Shown here piece by piece: positions 34,174 through 43,140 of a DNA stretch of 64,000 nt. The stretch comes from Spirochaetales bacterium (GTDB lineage Bacteria; Spirochaetota; Spirochaetia; DSM-2461). The notes beneath the pieces were generated by a model that was given only the letters and a program-made list of their open reading frames with translations, had not been told where the DNA came from and ran no database searches. Location: positions 50,496 through 114,495 of the forward strand of contig JAFGXR010000121.1 in the NCBI GenBank assembly GCA_016936555.1, in the 5' to 3' direction. How positions within the stretch are numbered: the stretch's first letter is position 1; each line of letters starts with the position of its first letter. The position numbers and the translations under genes were made by a program.

Positions 34174-36122
34174 AGCGATGAGGGGGGAGGGGAAACACTT
34201 TTCTGATCAACCGGAAGGTTTATTATGAAAACGGTTCCCTTTCCTTTCCGGGATTTCACATAGAGTTCCCCTTTATGGGTTTCCTTGATAATAAAGAACG
34301 ACACGCTGAGACCAAGCCCCGTGCCGATTCCCTCCGGTTTTGTCGTGAAAAAAGGCTCGAAAATCTTTTTTCGTATCTCTTCATTCATTCCGGGACCGTT
34401 ATCTTCGATTTCCAGTGAAACCATATTCCGTTCCTTGAGAAAAGCCGTTCGCAAAATAAATTTGTGTTCCTTTCCCGGCTCCTCCTGCATGGCCTGTGCT
34501 CCGTTTCTCAGCAGATTGAGAAAAACCTGCTGGATCTTGCTGCCCTCGCAGATAACCGGCGGAAGATGACCGTCAAATTCTCTTTGAATTTCTATCTGAC
34601 GGAAGTCGTAGCTTTTTTTCAGATCATAATCCGTTACCGCCAGTTTCAGCGTCTTCTCCAGAAGATCCTCCATATTGTGGCTCGATTTTCTGTCACTGTT
34701 CATCCGGGAAAAACTGAGCATATTTTCGACAATTTCCGTTATCTGCCTACCTGATGCCGTAATGGAGTCGAACATACGGGGGATCTCCCGGCTCTCCAGA
34801 TATTCTGAGAGTTTTTCAAGGTCTATACCCGCTTCCTCGGCTTTGCTTCTATTTGCGGAAAGGGAGTTTCCATCGATCAGACGTTTTTTAAGGACGGAAA
34901 TTGTCTGCACGATTCCCGCAAGGGGGTTGTTTATCTCGTGAGCCATGCCCGCCGCAAGCCCTCCGACCGACAGCATTTTTTCACTCTGAACCATAAGATC
35001 TTCCATCATCACGGTCTCGGTGATATCCCGGATGAGAATAACGGCTCCTTTAAGGAGCATATCACGCTGGGGATAGATGGAATAATTGAAGTAGCGCTCC
35101 TTGTTCCGGAAATAAAGAGCTTTCTTATTGATCTGTACCGATGTTTTTTCTTCAATAACCGGCTGCACTATCCCGCTATCGAGTATTTCTTCCGGAAATA
35201 CTTCGCCCAGCACCTTATCGATGGCTTTTTCGGAGGAAACTCCGGTAAACTGAACGGCATTCCTGTTCCAATGGGTGATCTTCATATTTTCATCTACGGC
35301 GATAATCATGGAGCTGACGGAATCGAGGATGCTCTGGAGCAGCGACTGAAGATAAGTCATCTTCCTGAACCGGGCGTCTAGTTCGGATGACATTCTGTTG
35401 ACCGCTTTGGCCATTGTTCCTATTTCATCATCTCTTTCCAGTTCCGAATGGACCCGGAAATTTCCCTTTTCAACGAAGCTGAGTGTTTCCGTAAGAATGT
35501 TGACCGGGCGGGCTATGGACCGGGATAGCACAACAGCTACGGCAAAAGCCATGATAAAACCGGTCAGAACCAGCACGAGAGCAAAAAAAAGAAATTCCAG
35601 CGTATGCCTGTTAATCTCCTCGAAGCCCGTGATAAAACCTTGCTGGTAACGGGCGGCGATAGAGTCAAATACTCCGAACAGATGATTGCGTTTCTCCAGC
35701 AGAACATTCAGCGCATCGGGATGGTCGGATAGGCTGCCCTCTCCGCCGATTTTCAGAACCCATCTGGCATGAAGCAGGAACTCCTGAAAGCGGCTTCTCA
35801 GATCTCCCGAATCATCAGGATATTCGCTGTGGAGACGCGAAAGGGCCTCGAGCTGGTCATAGAACCGGTCGGCGTGACTGTCTATCGCTCTGTCATCGGT
35901 TTTGTCTGATTCTGTTAACAACTCGGTGAGAATCTCGCTGTAAATCAGATTGATTTCAACCCGGATCGTATTGATATAATCCTGGCTGCTGAATATTTTT
36001 CCCGACAGATTGTTGAGTCTTTTATTGGAATCGATCGAATAAACCGTTCCGGCCAGTCCAATGGACAGCAGAATGAGAAGATAGAGACTGAACACTGTTA
36101 GTAGCCGGTTTTGAAGTTTCAT
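34170..36122 (-). CDS. Membrane sensor histidine kinase (4HB/HAMP/PAS/HisKA/HATPase)
   Basis: A 650-residue kinase. A membrane helix (about 8-28), a helical periplasmic region (to about 170), a second helix, HAMP, a PAS domain ([25 protein letters not shown]), H-box [11 protein letters not shown], and ATPase motifs DNGPGM and GTGLGLS. The catalytic half closely resembles the ErcA-linked kinase of this window, sharing phrases such as [26 protein letters not shown], so the two are paralogues. No response regulator is adjacent. The upstream lipoprotein gene ends four bases before this one and probably supplies an additional periplasmic sensor. Confidence 0.9.
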   Translation of the reverse strand: MKLQNRLLTVFSLYLLILLSIGLAGTVYSIDSNKRLNNLSGKIFSSQDYINTIRVEINLIYSEILTELLTESDKTDDRAIDSHADRFYDQLEALSRLHSEYPDDSGDLRSRFQEFLLHARWVLKIGGEGSLSDHPDALNVLLEKRNHLFGVFDSIAARYQQGFITGFEEINRHTLEFLFFALVLVLTGFIMAFAVAVVLSRSIARPVNILTETLSFVEKGNFRVHSELERDDEIGTMAKAVNRMSSELDARFRKMTYLQSLLQSILDSVSSMIIAVDENMKITHWNRNAVQFTGVSSEKAIDKVLGEVFPEEILDSGIVQPVIEEKTSVQINKKALYFRNKERYFNYSIYPQRDMLLKGAVILIRDITETVMMEDLMVQSEKMLSVGGLAAGMAHEINNPLAGIVQTISVLKKRLIDGNSLSANRSKAEEAGIDLEKLSEYLESREIPRMFDSITASGRQITEIVENMLSFSRMNSDRKSSHNMEDLLEKTLKLAVTDYDLKKSYDFRQIEIQREFDGHLPPVICEGSKIQQVFLNLLRNGAQAMQEEPGKEHKFILRTAFLKERNMVSLEIEDNGPGMNEEIRKKIFEPFFTTKPEGIGTGLGLSVSFFIIKETHKGELYVKSRKGKGTVFIINLPVDQKSVSPPPSSL

Positions 36123-36126
36123 ACGT

Positions 36127-37131
36127 CTATTCTATTAAAAAAAGATCCCAGAGGGGTCCTTTTATGACTTTTTTATAGACCCGTCTGGTTTTTCCATCTA
36201 TGGATATTTCAAAATCGTTTTTTTCATGTCCCAGCATCCAGAGGTCTTTCATGAATGATGAACCGGTTTTTTCCAGAACCAGATTTTCGGGCATGACCTG
36301 TTTGTATATTTCACTGTTGTCAATCATATCGAGATAGCGGAACGCTTCGGCATTCTCAACGCCCAGCAGTTCAACGGCTCCCGGAGATATGGCCATAATC
36401 TGAGATGTCATTTCATCGACCAGCAGATAGTTTTCTTCCGCTTCATCAAAAAACTTTTTCCTGAATGTGGAAATTATGATATCGATGCCGATAAAGGCTT
36501 CCATAAAGTCGCCGTTGTCGACCGGTATCATCAGGTCCACCATAAAGCCCTTCCCGGTCGTGTCGACATAGGGCGGCGTCCATTTGAAACCTCTGTCGGG
36601 ATTGTTCTCCCTGTTCATGGTTTTCCACCCGCCCCGGTCCATGATATTGCGCTTCGGGGGGATAAAGGAAATGAGATCGGACCAGGGATAGAAGACGATA
36701 AGCGTGTCAAAGGTTATGAGATAGGTCTGGGTTATGTAATCGGCATATTCGGCATCATGAACAAGCCATTTGAGATGGGGAATGACATTCTCCATGACTT
36801 TGACCTTCGTCATCTCTTTGTCGCCGACGGGGAAATAGCCGGAATAGAGGAATTTGCCATTTCCCTGATCCTGAGGATTGTGGTACATAACATCTTCGTA
36901 GAATTCATAAACAGCATCATCGAAGAGCCCGGCCCTGTAGTCTTCGGGCTTCTGAAAATAAGGACTCACTTTTTCCACGGTTTCCACAGCATAGCTTTCC
37001 ATTGCCGATATCATTTGCGAGATCCTTTCCGCCATCTGGTCGGCGCGGGCCTTTTTCCGGTCAAAAGTACCGCAGCTCCCCAGAATCAGCGGAATCAGAA
37101 GGGATAATAAAATATTGGTATGTACTGTCAT
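36127..37131 (-). CDS. Cache-like periplasmic sensor lipoprotein
   Basis: A 334-residue exported protein with a lipobox at LGSCG (Cys20). The body resembles a double-Cache ligand-binding domain: a long N-terminal helix, then IVFYPWSDLISFIPPKRN, WTPPYVDTTGKGFMVDLMIPV and an IGIDIIISTF strand, as in chemoreceptor and kinase sensors, but no membrane helix or signalling domain follows. It is the first gene of a unit with the membrane histidine kinase four bases downstream. A separate lipoprotein sensor feeding that kinase is the likely role (inference). TATAAA stands eight bases before the ATG. Confidence 0.7.
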   Translation of the reverse strand: MTVHTNILLSLLIPLILGSCGTFDRKKARADQMAERISQMISAMESYAVETVEKVSPYFQKPEDYRAGLFDDAVYEFYEDVMYHNPQDQGNGKFLYSGYFPVGDKEMTKVKVMENVIPHLKWLVHDAEYADYITQTYLITFDTLIVFYPWSDLISFIPPKRNIMDRGGWKTMNRENNPDRGFKWTPPYVDTTGKGFMVDLMIPVDNGDFMEAFIGIDIIISTFRKKFFDEAEENYLLVDEMTSQIMAISPGAVELLGVENAEAFRYLDMIDNSEIYKQVMPENLVLEKTGSSFMKDLWMLGHEKNDFEISIDGKTRRVYKKVIKGPLWDLFLIE

Positions 37132-37231
37132 ACTACAAATTTATATCATCGGGAGCGCAGATGCAAAAAATACCCTGTTTTTCATTGCGCCTTCCTGTAA
37201 AAGAGGGTTAAATAGCTTCGGGGGGACGACT

Positions 37232-37978
37232 ATGGAAACAGCTATGTTCGTCAGATACGGATTGATTCTCCTGGCCGGAACAGCTGCAGGGTTTTTTAAC
37301 GTTGTGGCGGGCGGAGGTTCTCTTATCTCTGTCCCGACGATGATTTTCCTCGGTATGCCTCCTCTTCTGGCCAACGGGACAAACAGGATCGCAATCCTCA
37401 GCCAGAATATCACTTCAGTCAACAGCTTCAGAAAAAAAGGCTTTTTCGATTTGAAAACCGGTCTTCTTCTCGGATTGACCGCATCGGCCGGGGCATGGCT
37501 CGGCTCCTCTATCGCTGTCGAACTTCCCGGAGAAATTTTTAATAAGATTCTATCGGTCGTGATGATCCTTGTTCTTTTTCTGACTCTGTTTTCGAAGAAA
37601 CGGGACGGAGAGAGCGATCATATTAAAAATCTCCCCCTCCTGGCAGCCGCTTTCTTTTTCGTAGGAATTTACGGCGGATTTATCCAGGCGGGGACGGGAT
37701 TCATCGTCATCGCCGTGTTTTCCCTTATCAGCGGAACCGGTCTTGTGCGGATAAACAGTATCAAGGTGTTTGTTATTATGGTCTACACAATTCCTTCGCT
37801 GATCGTCTTTATCCTCAACGGGCAGGTTGAGTGGGTCACGGGAATCGTTCTGGCCGCGGGGAACAGTCTCGGGGCGCTTGTCGGAACCAATTTCACTGTA
37901 TCGAGAGGGGAAAAGTGGATTAAAGTTATGCTTACCGTAACCGTGTCGTCCATGGCAGTTAAGCTCTTTTTCTTCTGA
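37232..37978 (+). CDS. TSUP-family permease (TauE/SafE type)
   Basis: A 248-residue membrane protein with eight predicted helices and two related halves. The first half contains GTAAGFFNVVAGGGSLISVPTM and LANGTNRIAIL; the second contains FFVGIYGGFIQAGTGFIVIAV and LVRINSIKVFV. These are the paired motifs of the TauE/SafE (TSUP) family, which transports sulfite, sulfonates or organic acids. ATG 37232 is chosen for its GGGGGGA site; the frame remains open to 37115 but starts there lack a ribosome site. Substrate unknown. Confidence 0.85.
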   Translation: METAMFVRYGLILLAGTAAGFFNVVAGGGSLISVPTMIFLGMPPLLANGTNRIAILSQNITSVNSFRKKGFFDLKTGLLLGLTASAGAWLGSSIAVELPGEIFNKILSVVMILVLFLTLFSKKRDGESDHIKNLPLLAAAFFFVGIYGGFIQAGTGFIVIAVFSLISGTGLVRINSIKVFVIMVYTIPSLIVFILNGQVEWVTGIVLAAGNSLGALVGTNFTVSRGEKWIKVMLTVTVSSMAVKLFFF

Positions 37979-38026
37979 TATCCTTTCCGTTTTTCTTCCG
38001 GTGATAATTCATGGTTTTTGACTGAA

Positions 38027-38224
38027 TCTGATTAGGATCATCTCTGAACCGGAAGGGAAATACAAAAACATTTTAAAGTGGATATCAGCAAAGATAGGGT
38101 AACGGCCAGGGGTTCCGGTGTTATGGGAACACCGTCGCTCATTGGCGTCAATAAGGGAAAGATCGATGAGTTTCTGGTCGGATCCCAGTCCCGGGAGAAA
38201 ATAGACACTTTGATTCACGAGTAA
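38027..38224 (+). pseudogene. Thioredoxin-fold relic with a frameshift
   Basis: From about 38075 to TAA 38222-38224 the frame codes for VDISKDRVTARGSGVMGTPS followed by LIGVNKGKIDEFLVGSQ, the C-terminal half of a thioredoxin-fold protein including the cis-Pro GTPS loop. In a shifted frame 38027-38080 continues it upstream (LIRIISEPEGKYKNILK). A CxxC half and a start codon are missing. It fills most of the 376-bp gap between the TSUP and GH13 genes. Confidence 0.5.
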
Positions 38225-38267
38225 CAGATGTTATAAGATTTCCTCAGCCCGGTGCAATCGGTTATTC

Positions 38268-38306
38268 TTGACACGGAAGAGATTTGAGTTGTACAAATTG
38301 TACAAC
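38268..38306 (+). promoter_or_regulatory. GH13 promoter with palindromic operator
   Basis: Perfect TTGACA (38268-38273), 18-bp spacer, TACAAA (38292-38297). The -10 box is embedded in a perfect 19-bp palindrome, GTTGTACAA-A-TTGTACAAC (38288-38306), each half containing the self-complementary octamer TTGTACAA. A repressor binding here would block the promoter. Confidence 0.7.
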
Positions 38307-38354
38307 TACAATTCTTGGCAGAAATGGCATTATCATATGTGGATAAGGAGTCCG

Positions 38355-39839
38355 ATGCAAATGAAGGGAAATGACTGGAAAAAAAGCGCTGTCATCTATC
38401 AGGTTATGGCGGACCGTTTCTTTATCGGTGAGGGGAAAACAGTCTATGATAAAGTAAGGGAGGGGCTGTACGGAGAGAACGCCGTACCCCTGGACTGGGA
38501 CAGTCTCCCCGAAGCGGGACCACAGGCGCCTTATCAGTTTTTCGGTGGTGATTTTCAGGGGATTATTGAAAAGCTCGACTACATTCAGAATCTGGGAGCC
38601 GATACGCTTTATATCACACCCTTCTTCGATTCGCCGAGTTATCACAAATACGATGCCCTTGATTTCAGAAGTATAGATAAAGCATACGGCACATTTGAAC
38701 TTTACGACAAGCTCAGGGAAGAGCTGAAGAAGAGAGATATGCATCTGATTATCGATCTGGCGATCAATCATCTCTCCGACCGCCATCCTCTTTTTGTCAG
38801 AGCTCTGGAGGATAAATACTCCGAAGAAGCAGGAATGTTCCGTTTTTTCAACCATCCCGATGAATACGAGTGCTGGTGGGGCATAAAAAGCATGCCCGAA
38901 ATCAATTACGATGACCGGGGCGCACTCGATGAGTTTATCACCGGAGAGAACAGCGTCCTCAATTTCTGGATGGACAAAGGTGCCGATGCGATCCGTTTCG
39001 ACTGCGGTAACGACCTGGGCATGGAAGTCTGCCAGCTGATTTACAGGCAGATGAAGGAAAGGGATCCCGAGGTGGCCGTCATAGGCGAAGTGACGAATTT
39101 TGCCGCCGACTGGATGAAATGCTACGACGGGATCCAGGATTATTATTATACAAAGAGCCTATTCTCCCTTCTCGATGGAAAAATCACATCCCGCCAGTTC
39201 GGCATGAATATGAAAAAGCGCTACGAGGCTTACGGACACGAAAAAGCCGTTTCCAGCTTTCTTATGGTGTCATCCCACGATTTTCCCCGGCTGAGGCACT
39301 CCTGCAAAGGCGATATGACAAAATATTATCAGGCTCTGACTCTTCAGTTCACACTTCCGGGAATTCCCATGATCTATTACGGAGAGGAGATCGGTATGGA
39401 CGGCGGAAGGGACCCCATGAACCGGGCGCCCATGATCTGGGATGAGAAGAGGTGGAACCGGGAAATTTATGATTTTCACAGGAAGATGATTGCCTTCCGC
39501 AGAACCAGGCCGGAACTGGAAGGGGGGCGGTTCGAGGATCTGTCCCAATGGCTGGATAACGGAGTCGTGGCTTTCCTGCGGTTTGGCGAGGCTCCGGAGG
39601 ATTATTCGGTCACCCTGGTAAACACAACCGATAAGGATATGAGCTTCGATCTCTTTGTTCCGAGTTCCCATATGTACGGGGAGGTCAGGATGTGCGATTA
39701 TTTCGGAGACGGCGTGGCGGTTTCCGAGGATTCCTGTCTGTCCATCACCATGAAAGCCGGCCAGTGTTCCGTTTATGTGCCCGATAACCTTTACAAGCCG
39801 AATTATACCTATTACAAGAAAAGATCACTGAATTTGTAA
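38355..39839 (+). CDS. GH13 alpha-amylase-family glycosidase
   Basis: A 494-residue cytoplasmic alpha-glucan enzyme (no signal peptide). The (beta/alpha)8 barrel motifs are LIIDLAINHLSDRH (region I), GADAIRFDCGNDLG (region II, nucleophile Asp), VAVIGEVTNF (region III, acid/base Glu) and FLMVSSHDFPRL (region IV, transition-state Asp). Substrates could be maltodextrins, cyclodextrins or glycogen fragments (neopullulanase/maltogenic amylase or glucosidase type). ATG 38355 follows AAGGAG; the frame opens earlier inside the promoter. It is controlled by a palindromic operator and thus probably by a maltodextrin-type repressor (inference). Confidence 0.9.
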   Translation: MQMKGNDWKKSAVIYQVMADRFFIGEGKTVYDKVREGLYGENAVPLDWDSLPEAGPQAPYQFFGGDFQGIIEKLDYIQNLGADTLYITPFFDSPSYHKYDALDFRSIDKAYGTFELYDKLREELKKRDMHLIIDLAINHLSDRHPLFVRALEDKYSEEAGMFRFFNHPDEYECWWGIKSMPEINYDDRGALDEFITGENSVLNFWMDKGADAIRFDCGNDLGMEVCQLIYRQMKERDPEVAVIGEVTNFAADWMKCYDGIQDYYYTKSLFSLLDGKITSRQFGMNMKKRYEAYGHEKAVSSFLMVSSHDFPRLRHSCKGDMTKYYQALTLQFTLPGIPMIYYGEEIGMDGGRDPMNRAPMIWDEKRWNREIYDFHRKMIAFRRTRPELEGGRFEDLSQWLDNGVVAFLRFGEAPEDYSVTLVNTTDKDMSFDLFVPSSHMYGEVRMCDYFGDGVAVSEDSCLSITMKAGQCSVYVPDNLYKPNYTYYKKRSLNL

Positions 39840-39892
39840 AGAATCGATATCAATGGGACATTCCGGAATTCCCCCACACCAATGACACTTGA

Positions 39893-39898
39893 TATACT
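39893..39898 (+). promoter_or_regulatory. -10 box of the SlyD-like gene, six bases before the ATG
   Basis: TATACT at 39893-39898, six bases, ATG 39905; no Shine-Dalgarno sequence and no strong -35. Confidence 0.45.
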
Positions 39899-39904
39899 GG
39901 AATC

Positions 39905-40474
39905 ATGAAAATAGAAAAGAATACAACAGTAGCATTGAATTATGTGCTGAAAAAGAAAGACGGAACAGTTCTCGAGGCAACAGGTCCGCAGGGACCGGTT
40001 ACCATACTGTTCGGCCATGATATGCTTCCGAAATCTGTAGAAGATGCCATTGAAGGGAAGGAGCCCGGCGATTCGGTAAATGTAGAAGCTGAATCCCGGG
40101 ACGCCTTCGGGGAGCGTTCCGATAATCTGGTTTATCTGCTGCCCGCCAGCTTATTTGACAAGGCTGAAAGTCTGAATGTCGGTGACGATGTAATGGTAAA
40201 TAATGGAGCTGGAGAGATCATTGTCAAAATAACGGCACTGGAAGGCAATCAGGTAACGGTTGATGCCAATCACCCTTATGCCGGAATGGATGTCCTTTTT
40301 GAGATCGGTGTCATGGATGTCAGGGAGACAACCCCAGAAGATCTCTCCTATTTCTATCAGGGCCACGATCATTCCTGCGGCTGCGGCGGCAGCTGTGACA
40401 GCGGCACCTGCGGGTGCGGCAGTAGTGCGGAAAGCGGTGGATGCGGCGGCGGTTCCTGCGGTTGCGACCATTAG
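39905..40474 (+). CDS. slyD: FKBP-type peptidyl-prolyl isomerase, SlyD-like
   Basis: Protein-folding helper and metallochaperone type. The 189-residue protein has a split FKBP domain (NYVLKKKDGTVLEATGPQGPVTILFG, then an IF chaperone insert from about 70 to 125, then VTVDANHPYAGMDVLFEIGVMDV) as in SlyD. The last 40 residues form a metal-binding tail made almost wholly of Gly, Cys, Ser and His (HDHSCGCGGSCD and later CGCGSS, SCGCDH). E. coli SlyD has a His-rich tail used for Ni2+ delivery; here Cys dominates, suggesting binding of a softer metal such as Cu, Zn or Ni. Confidence 0.92.
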   Translation: MKIEKNTTVALNYVLKKKDGTVLEATGPQGPVTILFGHDMLPKSVEDAIEGKEPGDSVNVEAESRDAFGERSDNLVYLLPASLFDKAESLNVGDDVMVNNGAGEIIVKITALEGNQVTVDANHPYAGMDVLFEIGVMDVRETTPEDLSYFYQGHDHSCGCGGSCDSGTCGCGSSAESGGCGGGSCGCDH

Positions 40475-40495
40475 GTGAGTGGATAAGCGGTGCAT

Positions 40496-40545
40496 GGAAG
40501 TTCCCTCTTCCGGAACTCCCTCGATTTATCGACAGTCCTGTCGAT
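40496..40545. other. Two tandem hairpins in the slyD-lipoprotein gap
   Basis: 40496-40504 pairs with 40512-40519 (one bulged A), and 40528-40535 pairs perfectly with 40538-40545 (8 bp, 2-base loop). Neither has a T tract. Role unknown; they precede a normal terminator by about 30 bases. Confidence 0.4.
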
Positions 40546-40573
40546 CTGAGTCCTGATTTCGCCCGTCCGGTCG

Positions 40574-40618
40574 AAACCCTGGTTGAATAAACGAATCAAC
40601 CAGGGTTTTTGTTTTTTG
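40574..40618 (+). terminator. Rho-independent terminator downstream of slyD
   Basis: Thirteen-base-pair perfect stem (40574-40586 with 40596-40608), 9-base loop, then TTGTTTTTT. Confidence 0.88.
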
Positions 40619-40658
40619 GCATATAATTTGCATATAAAACTGCGTGATAGGAGAATCC

Positions 40659-42131
40659 ATGAAAAACAAATTTTCAATACTTATATTATCAATACTCATT
40701 GCGGCTCTGGCTTCCTGCAATATGCAGGGAGAGCTTATCGACTCCGAGGTTACGGCGGAAAATCTGATCGGTATGAGGTCGCTCTTACCGGGACTGGAAG
40801 CTCTGCTGGCGCTGGGCGTCGAATCGGGAGAAACCGTTGATTTTGCTGCAAGAACGATCGATCCCACAGTGGAAAACGCGGATATCGAAGCCTGGCTTCA
40901 GGACGGATCCGGTAATCCGCTTCTTCCTTCCGAAGTCTACGCCGCCAACGGCGGAAACGGGACGAACCGGGTCAGGATTCCTTCCTCCGGTTATATCGAA
41001 GATTACTACACGGAAGGAATGGAGGCGTACTTCTTCCTCTCCCGGGGGAGCACGGATGGAGTCTACAGAATCGAACTCTATATTTACCCCCGGACCGATT
41101 TTTCCGTTAAATACAATTATGAAGAGTATCTGGTGGATGAGAATACTCTGACGACAACCTGGGCCTGGCAGAATATGGATGAGCTTGGCAACGCGGGGCA
41201 GCTCGTGGCTTACAGGACCGCTTTTGCCGACGGCACGGAAGCGGACCGCACCATTGTCTGGAGTTCTGCCGACGATAACGGCAATTACTTCGCCGATGCG
41301 GGATATGGCGCTTTTTCCGTAGGCGATGACATGCTGGGAAGCGCGGATTACGATTTTCCCGTAGCGATTGCCGAGCCTGTCCGGCTGACAAATGATAGTT
41401 TCATTACCTGGTCATCCCACACCTCTTCCACGATTCTATCGAATAATTCGGAAGTCGGTACCGTCGAGGAATTTTATACGGAGAGCGCAGATGAGTTTTC
41501 CGGCGTCATTTATTCGACCGAGGAGAATGGGGGTACCGATAGCCGTACAGTTACCCGTTACGCCGGTAACGGTCCCGATGGAACCTTCACAGCCAGAAGC
41601 CGAACGGAGACCGGAAACAGTTATTCGATTTGGGAAACGGAAACGAATGAAGTCATCAAAGGCACCGCAGGAGACAGAATCACTTATGACAGCACATACG
41701 ATAGCTGGTGGTCGGACCCCGCGGCAGCTCAAGGAGAGCTGAGCAGCTACAGAATGAAAATGGCTCTTGTGGAAACCGAGGCCGATTCCAACAGTTATAC
41801 CGGAACCATGACCGAGTACTGGGGCGCCCGGGGGGGATCTTACAATATCACTCTGGACAACAGAAATAATGGAACCTATAAAATCAAGAAAAGCGGCTGG
41901 ACTTCCGTCTCCAGAGGCGTACTCGAAGAGGATCTTGAGTTCGATGTGGATCAGAACGACAATCTCTCCTTTTCTCTTTCTGTGGGAGCCGGCTCTTTTT
42001 CAGGCCGGTATATCAGGGGCTCCATAACCGGTACCTATAGTGAAAACGGATCGACCGCCGGGGTATCAATCGATTCCGCGGGAATCACAGTTGACGGCAT
42101 ACATTACAAATACAGCGAATTGGCGCAATAA
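40659..42131 (+). CDS. Unknown large lipoprotein
   Basis: A 490-residue exported lipoprotein (lipobox ALASC-N, Cys at about 20) that I do not recognise. After a short helical stretch the protein is rich in Ser, Thr, Gly, Asp and aromatic residues in beta-strand patterns (for example VEEFYTESADEFSGVIYS and GTFTARSRTETGNSYSIWET), looking like an outer-membrane or surface beta-structure. ATG 40659 is chosen because of GGAG at its normal distance; GTG 40644 is in frame but would spoil the signal peptide. Single-gene unit between two terminators. Confidence 0.7.
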   Translation: MKNKFSILILSILIAALASCNMQGELIDSEVTAENLIGMRSLLPGLEALLALGVESGETVDFAARTIDPTVENADIEAWLQDGSGNPLLPSEVYAANGGNGTNRVRIPSSGYIEDYYTEGMEAYFFLSRGSTDGVYRIELYIYPRTDFSVKYNYEEYLVDENTLTTTWAWQNMDELGNAGQLVAYRTAFADGTEADRTIVWSSADDNGNYFADAGYGAFSVGDDMLGSADYDFPVAIAEPVRLTNDSFITWSSHTSSTILSNNSEVGTVEEFYTESADEFSGVIYSTEENGGTDSRTVTRYAGNGPDGTFTARSRTETGNSYSIWETETNEVIKGTAGDRITYDSTYDSWWSDPAAAQGELSSYRMKMALVETEADSNSYTGTMTEYWGARGGSYNITLDNRNNGTYKIKKSGWTSVSRGVLEEDLEFDVDQNDNLSFSLSVGAGSFSGRYIRGSITGTYSENGSTAGVSIDSAGITVDGIHYKYSELAQ

Positions 42132-42165
42132 TTCATTGACTCCTTTTTTTAGATACTTTCCTTTT

Positions 42166-42197
42166 TCAGCCGCCCCCCGGGGCGGCTGATTTTGTTT
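42166..42197 (+). terminator. Rho-independent terminator after the unknown lipoprotein
   Basis: Eleven-base-pair G/C-rich stem (42166-42176 with 42179-42189) with a two-base loop, then TTTTGTTT. It isolates the Pel-like operon from upstream transcription. Confidence 0.88.
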
Positions 42198-42273
42198 CAG
42201 ACCGCGGTAAAAATTCCCGATAATCTTATAGTAGTTATGTTAACAATAAAGATGTATCTCAGTTGGAGTACAG

Positions 42274-43140
42274 ATGCGGAATTTTGAAAAATATGCAAGT
42301 CAGCTCCCGATTATCCCGGAAGTGGCTTCGCGGATCCTCTCTATCGGGGAAAATAATCTGGATTTCTCCTTTAAGGATCTAGAGGAGATCATTTCTCTGG
42401 ATCCCATGCTCACATCGCGGATTCTGAAAGTCGCCAACTCGGCTCTTTATGCCCGTCAGAAAGAAATAACCACGCTTCAGATGGCTATCGGTCTGCTCGG
42501 TTTTAAAAATATAAAGAGTCTCGTTCTTCTGATTACGGCATCTCAATTCTCCAGACAGTTCAATAGCGATCCCTTCTTCAACGATTTCTGGAAACATTCC
42601 ATCGTTACGGCTTTTGTCGTCAGAGAGATATACAACCGGAATAAGGACAGAGTGCATCAGGACATCGCTTTCACACTGGCCCTTCTTCACGATATTGGAA
42701 AAGTGGCTCTGTTCAACTCCGATCCCGAAGCTTACAGAACCGTTATGAAGGATGCTGAACGGGGAGACGGATCGTCGTACTGTGATCTCGAAGAAAAGTA
42801 TCTGGGAGCCAACCATCTTGAAGTGGGTGCCGAAATCATGTGTCTCTGGCATTTCCCCGACATCTTCGCCGATGCGGCCGGTCTTCACGGAAAAAGAGAT
42901 ATGGATTCTCCTGATGAGGCCATTATCAGAAATATTTCCATTGCCGATTATATTGCCGGAAAACTGGGATACGGAACGGAGGAGGAAAAGAGGATCGATG
43001 ATCCGCTTTCTCTTCTCGACGGCACCGATGTGGATCAGGCGGATCTGGATTACTTCCTCCGGGAATACGAGGCTCTTATGATAGAAGACCCCCTTTTCCT
43101 TGAATGCGAAAAACTCTTCCCCGGGAAAGTCGCTTTATGA
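42274..43140 (+). CDS. HDOD-domain signalling protein, first gene of the Pel-like operon
   Basis: A 288-residue HDOD protein: LPIIPEVASRILSIGENN, LDPMLTSRILKVANSALYA and LLGFKNIKSLVLL are the family phrases, and ALLHDIGKVALF retains an HD pair. HDOD proteins are usually non-catalytic regulators linked to c-di-GMP or kinase pathways. GGAG precedes the ATG. Its stop overlaps the start of the PelD-like gene (ATGA), so it is translated with the polysaccharide genes and probably regulates them. Confidence 0.88.
   Translation: MRNFEKYASQLPIIPEVASRILSIGENNLDFSFKDLEEIISLDPMLTSRILKVANSALYARQKEITTLQMAIGLLGFKNIKSLVLLITASQFSRQFNSDPFFNDFWKHSIVTAFVVREIYNRNKDRVHQDIAFTLALLHDIGKVALFNSDPEAYRTVMKDAERGDGSSYCDLEEKYLGANHLEVGAEIMCLWHFPDIFADAAGLHGKRDMDSPDEAIIRNISIADYIAGKLGYGTEEEKRIDDPLSLLDGTDVDQADLDYFLREYEALMIEDPLFLECEKLFPGKVAL

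Noticed and set aside
16000..36122. Similarity between the two PAS kinases considered as a recent duplication
   Set aside because: They share domain phrases, but the N-terminal parts and much of the sequence differ; this is an old paralogy, not a recent repeat.
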